Source: Mesorhizobium sp. SARCC-RB16n (GTDB lineage Bacteria; Pseudomonadota; Alphaproteobacteria; Rhizobiales; Rhizobiaceae). From it: DNA of 64,000 bases. The DNA lies in NCBI RefSeq assembly GCF_008520305.1, contig NZ_ML703269.1:1-64000 (forward strand), given 5' to 3'. Under the pieces are notes generated by a model. That model worked only from the letters and a program-made list of their open reading frames with translations. It had not been told where the DNA came from and did not search any database. A program made the translations under genes and the position numbers. The first letter of the stretch is position 1. The number at the start of each line of letters is the position of its first letter. Positions 57,878 through 64,000 of the stretch are shown in pieces.

Positions 57878-58906
57878 TCAAAGCCAGAGGTCGCTGCTCT
57901 CGTTTAGATTTCGCGCAGTCAGCCGAGCTGCGGCGTCATCGTTCCATTTGTTTTTGCCGGAGAAAAGCCTAACGGATCGCGTAGCTGAAGGCCATTCCCG
58001 ATCACGCAGGCCGTCAAGGTCGAGTGCTACGCGAGACGCTAAGAATTCCCGAAGTTGATCCTGCGTATCCAACCCGGGCAACTCCGCCAAGCTTTTGCAA
58101 TTGAACAGAGCAAGCCGCTTGAGGCTCGCTCCGTTCAAGTCCACCTGCTTCAGTTGAATCTGGTCGTCAATCCGAAGCGCCGATAGTGCGGGCAACCGAG
58201 ACAGATCACCCATCGTTGTTAGCCCCTGCACGCGGATAATCTGCAAAATCTCAATAGACTTGCTCGACAGGTCGTCAAGATCGGCACGACCTCCCAAGAT
58301 CAACTTCAGCTCCTTCAGCGTCGATATGCCGTTCACAAAATTCAGCGCATGTTTCTTGGCATAACCACTTAATGTCAACGTCCGCAACCGAGGCACGCCT
58401 TCCAACCCGTCGATACCCTTTGAGTGGCCTTGGATAAAAAGGCTGTCGAGCAACTCGCAGTCGGCCAAGGGTGAAAGATCAAAGTTCCGCTTGCGGTTTT
58501 CGCCGAGCGAAAGCTGCGCCAAATGGCGAAGTTCTATCGTTCTCAGAAAGTCTGGGCGGTCCAGCTCAAAGACCCCGAAGTTTAGCAACTTCAGATTTGG
58601 GAGCCGCCCGATCTCCTCCTCATTGTCGATTGCAGTCAGGCAATCGACTGCGAGGTTACGTGTTTCAGGCAGATGACGGAGAGTCATTGCATCGAAACGC
58701 CCGCTGTAATGCCCGTAGAATCGAACTTGAAGGCGATCTTTGACTAGCCCGCAGGCCTCATTCAGCGACGCCAAAATCCCGGGCGTATATGCTTCTGGCC
58801 TGCTGAACTGAACAACCAATCGTCCACGTGTCTCGCATTCCTGGACAATCTCAACCGGTGAAAGAATTTTCGGGTCTTGTAATCGCCCGCTATCTATTTT
58901 CAGCAT
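57878..58906 (-). CDS. Leucine-rich-repeat protein, probably acquired
   Basis: A 342-residue protein with about ten imperfect leucine-rich repeats of 20-24 residues from residue about 70 to 310 (IGRLPNLKLLNFGVFEL, LEGVPRLRTLTLSGYA, ISTLKELKLILGG, LSRLPALSALRID, ASLKRLALFNCKSL and similar). No signal peptide or TM segment, so cytosolic; no effector or ligase domain. GC content is visibly lower than neighbours and codon choice differs, consistent with horizontal acquisition. It sits alone between the lolD operon and unrelated genes. LRRs mediate protein binding; partner unknown. Confidence 0.8.
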   Translation of the reverse strand: MLKIDSGRLQDPKILSPVEIVQECETRGRLVVQFSRPEAYTPGILASLNEACGLVKDRLQVRFYGHYSGRFDAMTLRHLPETRNLAVDCLTAIDNEEEIGRLPNLKLLNFGVFELDRPDFLRTIELRHLAQLSLGENRKRNFDLSPLADCELLDSLFIQGHSKGIDGLEGVPRLRTLTLSGYAKKHALNFVNGISTLKELKLILGGRADLDDLSSKSIEILQIIRVQGLTTMGDLSRLPALSALRIDDQIQLKQVDLNGASLKRLALFNCKSLAELPGLDTQDQLREFLASRVALDLDGLRDREWPSATRSVRLFSGKNKWNDDAAARLTARNLNESSDLWL

Positions 58907-59212
58907 GGTTCAACCAGTTCATTGACGATGGCTTGGAATACTACCGATTTCAAGAATGACGGCAAATGGCGAATAGTTGCCGCGCCGATCACCGCTGCTA
59001 TCCCGGATATCGACTGTCGAACCACAATCAACGTGCTAGCAAGACACCGCTTACGGCATTCACAAGCTGATCTTCAGCTATCTGGCGATTTGAAATCCGT
59101 TAACCCCTCGCTAACCCTGCTAATTTCTCGACCTATCTCCATACCCCCCTAGCAATTGACATTGAAACAAAATTAGAACAAATTGCGAACATATCAACAA
59201 CAGGAGAGAGTT
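58907..59212. other. Intergenic region with microprotein promoter
   Basis: About 306 bases between the LRR gene and the 28-codon ORF. Left two thirds show no gene. A TTAA-N7-CTAA element at 59100-59114 resembles a CtrA-type site with one mismatch. A good promoter follows at 59156-59184. Confidence 0.4.
59156..59184 (+). promoter_or_regulatory. Promoter of the 28-codon ORF
   Basis: TTGACA (59156-59161), 17-base spacer, CAAATT (59179-59184). The -35 is consensus, the -10 moderate. Predicted start near 59191, giving a leader of about 22 bases that just contains the ribosome site. Confidence 0.6.
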
Positions 59213-59299
59213 ATGACCGATCTGGTTCAGGATGTCATCTCGCTGGTTTGCATGAGCGCGTTTCTTGTTTCCATGGCGATCTGGATCGGAGCCATGTGA
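59213..59299 (+). CDS. 28-residue membrane microprotein
   Basis: ATG 59213 to TGA 59299 encodes a protein starting MTDLVQDVISLVCMSAFLV and ending MAIWIGAM: a short acidic N-terminus and one uninterrupted hydrophobic helix of about 20 residues. AGGAGAGAG is 3-10 bases upstream and a TTGACA-N17-CAAATT promoter stands 29 bases before the ATG. Two small hairpins follow at about 59302-59335. Too short for default gene callers. Not recognised; a single-TM small protein by appearance. Confidence 0.65.
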   Translation: MTDLVQDVISLVCMSAFLVSMAIWIGAM

Positions 59300-59410
59300 G
59301 TTGGCGGCGTCCGCCATCGCTGTTTCCCGATGGCCATAAGCCGCTCCGCCGTTAAGCTTTTCTTGCCGCCGCGACGTTAGGGTGCGCCTCCAGGCAGGAG
59401 CAACGTCCAG

Positions 59411-60661
59411 GTGTCGCCCATCGTCACGGCCATTCTCGTGGCCAGCAATCTCGGGCTGATTTTTCTCTTGATGACCGTGCCGCTTGGTTTGCGCACGGTC
59501 CGGTCCAGCCGCATCGTGGCAATGGACCGACAGCGCCTGTGGCAGGCCCTGTGGCCACTTGGCAGCGATGCCGGCTGGTCCGGCGAGATCCTGTCGGCTC
59601 AGCCGCTGGACGAAGATGGCGTGGCCCGCATCATGCTGTCGTGGGAGGGCCGCGACGGCAAGCCGATAGAGCGCAGGGCGCGGTTCGAAGATGTCGTCGA
59701 GGGCAGCCGCTTCTCGATGCGGGTGATCGAGGATACCGCGCTCGATGGCTCGTTCTGGAAGGATTATGGCGAGACCGCCGAACTGGTTTCTCAGGGCAGC
59801 GGCACGCGCGTGACGCTCAGCCGAACCGACCGGTATCGCGGCGTCGCCTTCCTGGTGTTCCGTTACTTCGCCATGCGCCGCGAGTTGTCCAAATTGCAGC
59901 GTTGGGCAAGGACCGGGCAGTATCGCAAGGGCGGGTGGTTCGAGCATCCGCTGAGCCAGGTCGGCTTTGCCGTGCTGTCGGCATTGATGCTGTGGCCGTT
60001 CTTCGGCCTTCACCTCGGCGGGCTGGCGCTGGCCGCGATCCTGACGTCGGTGGTGGCACTGCACGAACTCGGCCACATGGCGGCGTTCCGGCTGACGGGC
60101 CATCGCAGGGCGCGGATGATCTTCATCCCGCTGCTTGGCGGCATCGCCATTGGCGGCCGGCCCTATAACAGCCGTTTCGAAGTGGCTTTCGTGGCATTGA
60201 TGGGGGCGGGGTTCTCCGCCTTCCTGGTGCCGATCGTCATCGCCGCCAGCGTGCTTGCCGGTGGCGAAGGCCACAAGGCCGCAGCCGCGCTGCTGGCCGC
60301 TCTTGCAGGCTGCGTGGCCCTGTTCAACATCGCCAATCTGGTGCCGGTGTGGAAATTCGACGGTGGCCAGGTGCTGCGCCAGATCTGCCCGGGGCCGGTC
60401 GTCCTGGCGCTGGCGTCGTTCTCGCTGCTTTCGGCCTTTCTGGCGCTTGGCTGGCGGGCGGGTTTTTCGTCAGGTTTTCTGCTCGCGGCCGGCGCGGTCT
60501 TTTCGATCCTCAGCCTGCTCACCGTCGGCAGCGGGGTGAAGCCACGTCACGAACTGGAGCCGATCGGCACCGTCGACCGCTTCGTCATCGCAGGGGCCTT
60601 GCTGGCGGTGTTCGCCATCCATGGCTGCGGCGTGCTGTGGGCTTCCGCCCAACTGATCTAA
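59411..60661 (+). CDS. M50-type membrane metalloprotease with N-terminal SRPBCC-like domain
   Basis: A 416-residue protein starting at GTG 59411. One TM helix at residues 5-25 is followed by a region of about 130 residues that looks like an SRPBCC/START-type fold (RQRLWQALWPLG ... ARFEDVVEGSRFSMRVIEDT ... SGTRVTLSRTDRYRG). Then come about six TM helices with the zinc motif HELGH (His218, Glu219, His222) and the second site NLVPVWKFDGGQVL (Asn308, Asp317) of site-2 proteases. All catalytic residues are present. The lipid- or ligand-binding-like domain fused ahead of the protease is unusual; substrate unknown. Its stop codon begins a palindromic repeat. Confidence 0.82.
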   Translation: MSPIVTAILVASNLGLIFLLMTVPLGLRTVRSSRIVAMDRQRLWQALWPLGSDAGWSGEILSAQPLDEDGVARIMLSWEGRDGKPIERRARFEDVVEGSRFSMRVIEDTALDGSFWKDYGETAELVSQGSGTRVTLSRTDRYRGVAFLVFRYFAMRRELSKLQRWARTGQYRKGGWFEHPLSQVGFAVLSALMLWPFFGLHLGGLALAAILTSVVALHELGHMAAFRLTGHRRARMIFIPLLGGIAIGGRPYNSRFEVAFVALMGAGFSAFLVPIVIAASVLAGGEGHKAAAALLAALAGCVALFNIANLVPVWKFDGGQVLRQICPGPVVLALASFSLLSAFLALGWRAGFSSGFLLAAGAVFSILSLLTVGSGVKPRHELEPIGTVDRFVIAGALLAVFAIHGCGVLWASAQLI

Positions 60662-60804
60662 GGTGTGTTGATATTCAGGTGATGCCGGCCTGCAAACGGT
60701 GGCTTCCTGCGCTTCCGGTGCTCACGTACTTCAAGTACGCTCCGCTCCGGTTCTCGGAACCCACAGTTTTCGGCTCGGCCTGACCTGAATCTCAATACAC
60801 CTTA
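60659..60804. repeat. 146-bp palindromic repeat between convergent genes
   Basis: TAAGGTGT (60659-60666) is mirrored by ACACCTTA (60797-60804), and the two 73-bp halves are imperfect reverse complements along their whole length, with a perfect 15-mer CGTACTT-C-AAGTACG at the centre (60725-60739). I recognise it as a frequent Mesorhizobium intergenic repeat. It contributes the stop codon of the M50 gene and ends 22 bases before the lipB stop, so it probably acts as a bidirectional terminator. Confidence 0.8.
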
Positions 60805-60826
60805 AGCAGTTCCCAGACCGACAGTG

Positions 60827-61570
60827 TCAGCCGGCCTTGCGCGAAGCTTCGGCGGGCAAGGCTGTGGCGGGACCGAATACGTCCTCGAAAGCGGATTTCA
60901 GCGCCAGGTCGAGATCGGCCATGGTCAGGGGCAGGCCGAGATCGACGAGGCTGGTGACGCCATGGTCCTGCACGCCGCAAGGAACAATGCCGCCGAAATG
61001 GGCGAGGTCCGGCTCGACATTGATGGCGATGCCATGAAAACTGACCCAGCGCCGCAGCCGGATGCCGATCGCCGCGATCTTGTCCTCGCCCAGTGAGCCG
61101 TCCGGCAGGGCAGGGCGATCGGGCCGCACCACCCAGACACCGACCCGGTCCTCGCGGCGTTCGCCCCGCACGTTGAAGGCGGCGAGCGTAACGATGATCC
61201 ACTGTTCGAGCGCGGCGACGAAGGCGCGCACGTCCTCGCGACGGCGCTTGAGGTCGAGCATGACATAAGCAACCCGCTGGCCAGGCCCATGATAGGTGTA
61301 TTCGCCGCCGCGTCCTGCCGCGAAGACCGGAAAGCGGTCAGGCTCGATCAGGTCCTCGATGCGGGCGCTGGTGCCGGCGGTGTAGAGCGGCGGATGCTCG
61401 ACCAGCCAGACCATCTCGCCGGCGGCTCCGCTACGGATCGCCTCGGCGCGCGCCTCCATGAAGGCCAGCGCATCGGGATAGGCGGTAAGGCCAGGTTCGA
61501 CCAGCCATTCGACCGGCGCCGAACCGGGCAAAGGCAGGAACGACGTGGCGATCTGGCTGCGTTCTGGCAT
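60827..61570 (-). CDS. lipB: Octanoyl-[ACP]--protein N-octanoyltransferase
   Basis: A 247-residue LipB that moves octanoate from acyl carrier protein to lipoyl domains of E2 subunits and Gcv[48 protein letters not shown] with the catalytic Lys, and [13 protein letters not shown] with the catalytic Cys are all present. ATG 61570 is preferred; the frame stays open further upstream through sequence unlike LipB. Confidence 0.95.
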   Translation of the reverse strand: MPERSQIATSFLPLPGSAPVEWLVEPGLTAYPDALAFMEARAEAIRSGAAGEMVWLVEHPPLYTAGTSARIEDLIEPDRFPVFAAGRGGEYTYHGPGQRVAYVMLDLKRRREDVRAFVAALEQWIIVTLAAFNVRGERREDRVGVWVVRPDRPALPDGSLGEDKIAAIGIRLRRWVSFHGIAINVEPDLAHFGGIVPCGVQDHGVTSLVDLGLPLTMADLDLALKSAFEDVFGPATALPAEASRKAG

Positions 61571-61699
61571 GGCGTCTCTCTCGTCGCCTTCCATATGGCT
61601 ATGTCGGGCGGAAACGTCCAGTTCGCCGTGCGCTTGGGCTCCAGCAAGGCAATTGAGTGCTTGCTCGTTCGATCCGCAGGCTGTGTCGCCAGGATGATT

Positions 61700-61784
61700 T
61701 GGTGCGGTCGAGAAGACTCGAACTTCCACGGGTTGCCCCACAGCGACCTCAACGCTGCGCGTCTACCAATTCCGCCACGACCGC
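61700..61784 (-). tRNA. tRNA-Leu(GAG)
   Basis: An 85-nt class II tRNA on the minus strand with encoded CCA. GCGGTCG pairs with CGACCGC; CAGCG-TTGAGGT-CGCTG is the anticodon arm with anticodon GAG (reading CTC/CTT, Leu); a variable arm (GGGCAACCC region) and GTTCGAGTC T loop follow. Discriminator A, as required for Leu. Confidence 0.96.
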
Positions 61785-61973
61785 ACGTGGTAGAGCCGGA
61801 ACCGACCGGCTCGCGGCGTGTAGCAAATCGTTTCCAGCGAAACAAGTGCGCCACGAGGATTTAATCGCTGAGAGTGGCTATAACGGATCAACCGCTTTGC
61901 ACGCCCGAGACCAAGGCGGGCGGCGCATTACCGAGACCGCGTTGCCGCGTCTTGATTTCGCCCGACCCTGCGG

Positions 61974-62873
61974 CTAAGCCGCCTTCTTCGTCCGAGCCAG
62001 CGTATCGGCCACGACGTCGCCGAAGGACGACGGCGTCGGCACGATGATCACGCCTGCCTCTTTCAGGATCTCGACTTTTTCCTGCGCGGACTCGCCGAAG
62101 GCCGAGATGATGGCGCCGGCATGGCCCATGCGGCGGCCTTTCGGGGCGGAAAGTCCGGCGATATAGGCGATCAGCGGCTTCCTCATATTGTCGCGCGCCC
62201 AGATCGCGGCTTCGGCTTCCTGCGGTCCGCCGATCTCGCCGATCATCACCACGGCGTCGGTTTCGTCGTCCTGCTCGAACAGCTTCAGAACGTCCTTGAA
62301 GGAGGAGCCGTTGATCGGATCCCCGCCGATGCCGACGCTGGTCGAGACGCCGATACCGAGCGCCTTCATCTGCGAAGCGGCCTCGTAGCCCAGCGTTCCC
62401 GAGCGGCCGACGATGCCGACGCGGCCGGGAAGGTAGATCGAGCCGGGCATGATGCCCATCAGCGCCTGTCCCGGCGTGATGATGCCGGCGCAGTTCGGCC
62501 CGACCAGCCGCATGCGGTCCTCGAATCGGTAGCGGCGCATGTAGCGCTTGACCTGCATCATATCCTGCGAGGGGATGCCGTCGGTGATGCAGACGCAGAG
62601 CTTTATTCCCGCATCCGCCGCCTCCATGATCGAATCGGCGGCAAAGGGCGGCGGCACGAACACGATGCTGGCTTCGGCACGGGTTTCGCGCACCGCGCCC
62701 TTGACTGTGTTGAAGATCGGCAGGCCGAGATGCGTCTGGCCGCCTTTCCCCGGAGTGACGCCGCCGACGAGCTTGGTGCCGTAGCGCTTCATGTCCTCGG
62801 CATGGAAGCTGCCGATCTTGCCGGTGAAACCTTGCACGATGACGCGCGTGCTGCGATTGAGCAGGATTGCCAT
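61974..62873 (-). CDS. mtkB: Malate--CoA ligase alpha subunit (MtkB-like; succinyl-CoA synthetase family)
   Basis: A 299-residue alpha subunit with TRVIVQGFTGKIGSFHAEDM, GGVTPGKGGQTHLGLP and the phosphohistidine block GRRMGHAGAII. Several stretches match malate thiokinase rather than SucD: ITDGIPSQDMMQVKRYMRRY, NCAGIITPGQ, IYLPGRVGIVGRSGTLGYEAASQMKALGIG, and the SSFGDVVADTLAR end. MtkAB makes malyl-CoA from malate, CoA and ATP in the serine cycle. I rate MtkB above SucD from memory of Methylobacterium sequences; a SucD role cannot be excluded. 14 bp separate it from the beta subunit. Confidence 0.8.
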   Translation of the reverse strand: MAILLNRSTRVIVQGFTGKIGSFHAEDMKRYGTKLVGGVTPGKGGQTHLGLPIFNTVKGAVRETRAEASIVFVPPPFAADSIMEAADAGIKLCVCITDGIPSQDMMQVKRYMRRYRFEDRMRLVGPNCAGIITPGQALMGIMPGSIYLPGRVGIVGRSGTLGYEAASQMKALGIGVSTSVGIGGDPINGSSFKDVLKLFEQDDETDAVVMIGEIGGPQEAEAAIWARDNMRKPLIAYIAGLSAPKGRRMGHAGAIISAFGESAQEKVEILKEAGVIIVPTPSSFGDVVADTLARTKKAA

Positions 62874-62887
62874 TTTTCTGTCCTCCC

Positions 62888-64000
62888 TCAGGCTGCTTTT
62901 TTCTTGGTGGCCGTGCGCCATGCGGCGACGGCTTTTTCGGCGGCTTCGGCGAGTGTGTCGGCGACGATCACCGCCTCGCCGGAATCGGCTAGGATCTTGC
63001 GTCCTTCCTCGGCCCTGGTGCCGGAAAGCCGCACCACCAGCGGCACGTTGACACCGACCTCGCGGATCGCCTTGATGACACCTTCGGCAACCCAGTCGCA
63101 ACGGTTGATGCCGGCAAAGATGTTGACCAGGATCGTCTCGACATTCTTGTCGCCGAGCACGGCGCGGAAGGATTTCGCCACCCGCTCGGGCGAAGCGCCG
63201 CCGCCGATGTCGAGGAAGTTCGCCGGCTCGCCGCCGGCGATCTTGATCATGTCCATCGTCGCCATGGCGAGCCCGGCGCCATTGATGATGCAGCCGATAT
63301 TGCCGTCGAGGCCGACATAGGAGAGGCCCCGGTCGCTGGCGAAGGTTTCGCGCGGGTCTTCCTGGCTCTTGTCGCGCAATTCGGAGATTTCCGGCCGCCG
63401 GAACAGCGCGTTCTCGTCAAACGACATCTTGGCGTCAAGCGCCACCAGGCTGCCGTCGCGGGTCACCACCAGCGGATTGATCTCCAGCATCGAGGCGTCG
63501 TAGTCGCGGAACACCTGATAGCAGCTGAAGATGGTCTCGGTCGCCTTGCCGATCAGGCTGTCCTCAAGCCCGAGCCCGAAGGCGATCTCGCGCGCCTGGA
63601 AGCGCTGCATGCCGACGCCCGGATCGACGGTGGCGCGGATGATGGAATCCGGCGCTCTTTCGGCGATCTCCTCGATCTCCATGCCGCCGGCGGCCGAGGC
63701 GACGATCATGACGCGCTCTTCCTTGCGGTCCAGCACGAAGCCGAGATAGAGCTCCTGCGCGATGTCGACGGCTTCCTCCAGATAGAGGCGCGAGATCAGC
63801 TTGCCGCGCGGGCCGGTCTGGTGGGTCACCAGCTTGCGCCCGAGCATGGCTTCGGCGGCGCTGGAAATCTCCTCGTCATTGGAGCAGACCTTGATGCCGC
63901 CGGCCTTGCCGCGCGCACCGGAATGAACCTGCGCCTTCAGCACCCATTTGCCGCCGCCGATCTCGCGCGCCCGGTAGGTCGCCTGCTCCGGGCTGTAGGC
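62888..64000 (-). CDS. mtkA: Malate--CoA ligase beta subunit (MtkA-like), truncated by window edge
   Basis: The beta subunit, missing its N-terminus beyond the right edge: the open frame continues to base 64000 (ending there as ...[15 protein letters not shown] in reverse). ATP-grasp features include [43 protein letters not shown] and [53 protein letters not shown] and GASPERVA are closer to MtkA than to alphaproteobacterial SucC, where FGGIMKCDVIAEG is usual. First gene of the mtkA-mtkB pair. Confidence 0.8.
   Translation of the reverse strand, partial: AYSPEQATYRAREIGGGKWVLKAQVHSGARGKAGGIKVCSNDEEISSAAEAMLGRKLVTHQTGPRGKLISRLYLEEAVDIAQELYLGFVLDRKEERVMIVASAAGGMEIEEIAERAPDSIIRATVDPGVGMQRFQAREIAFGLGLEDSLIGKATETIFSCYQVFRDYDASMLEINPLVVTRDGSLVALDAKMSFDENALFRRPEISELRDKSQEDPRETFASDRGLSYVGLDGNIGCIINGAGLAMATMDMIKIAGGEPANFLDIGGGASPERVAKSFRAVLGDKNVETILVNIFAGINRCDWVAEGVIKAIREVGVNVPLVVRLSGTRAEEGRKILADSGEAVIVADTLAEAAEKAVAAWRTATKKKAA

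Noticed and set aside
61974-64000. Plain sucCD annotation
   Set aside because: Several diagnostic stretches fit malate thiokinase better, although the two families are close and this rests on remembered sequences.

Overview
The window is GC-rich (roughly 60-65 percent by eye), densely coding alphaproteobacterial DNA. It most resembles Mesorhizobium or a close Phyllobacteriaceae relative. The grounds are a 14-subunit nuo operon with a tailed NuoE and an extra helix-hairpin-helix gene, a nuo - birA - RNase J - methylmalonyl-CoA epimerase - DUF1467 - proS - lolC - lolD succession, the aerobic (CobG/CobN) cobalamin pathway, a BA14K protein, a short alphaproteobacterial ProS, and several rhizobial-type palindromic repeats. 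The species is inferred from gene content; no search was run.

Region 1 (1-16.2 kb) is mostly small transcription units with their own regulators: an SDR reductase; a QorB-like reductase divergent from an HxlR regulator; an FAD monooxygenase; a glutathione S-transferase divergent from a MarR regulator, with three GATGCA-type palindromes between them; a TetR regulator followed by ilvC; a BA14K protein; an endonuclease/phosphatase-fold protein; a NUDIX-like protein; a FitAB toxin-antitoxin pair; a MacAB-like exporter; a PhzF protein; and tRNA-Lys(CTT), followed by a short poorly conserved islet with a small hypothetical gene and a frameshifted secreted-protein gene.

Region 2 (16.2-32 kb) is a cobalamin biosynthesis locus. 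A cobalamin riboswitch precedes DUF1636-cobW-cobN-cobG-cobH-cobI-cobJ, then cobL-cobE-cobM-cobA-cobB-cobS-cobT, nearly all linked by 4-base overlaps on the minus strand. cobK lies alone on the plus strand, filling the space between cobJ and cobL. cobG carries an in-frame 163-bp palindromic mobile-type repeat, and CobN looks internally shortened.

Region 3 (32-57.4 kb) holds an AlkZ/YcaQ-like glycosylase, then nuoABCDEF, an extra gene, nuoGHIJKLMN, birA, RNase J, an inserted metallo-beta-lactamase gene, mce, DUF1467, a candidate sRNA on the minus strand, proS, lolC and lolD. Two palindromic repeat units sit between nuoI and nuoJ.

Region 4 (57.4-64 kb) begins with an AT-richer accessory stretch carrying a leucine-rich-repeat gene. 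It is followed by a 28-codon membrane microprotein gene, an M50 metalloprotease with an N-terminal SRPBCC-like domain, a 146-bp repeat palindrome, lipB, tRNA-Leu(GAG), and an mtkB-mtkA pair (malate-CoA ligase by sequence, of the succinyl-CoA synthetase family) that runs off the right edge.

The clearest unexplained items are the cobG palindromic insertion, the candidate sRNA upstream of proS, the 28-aa membrane ORF, the nested repeats inside the nuo operon, and the TTG start with a hairpin-flanked Shine-Dalgarno below the B12 riboswitch. No CRISPR array, phage or complete mobile element was seen.
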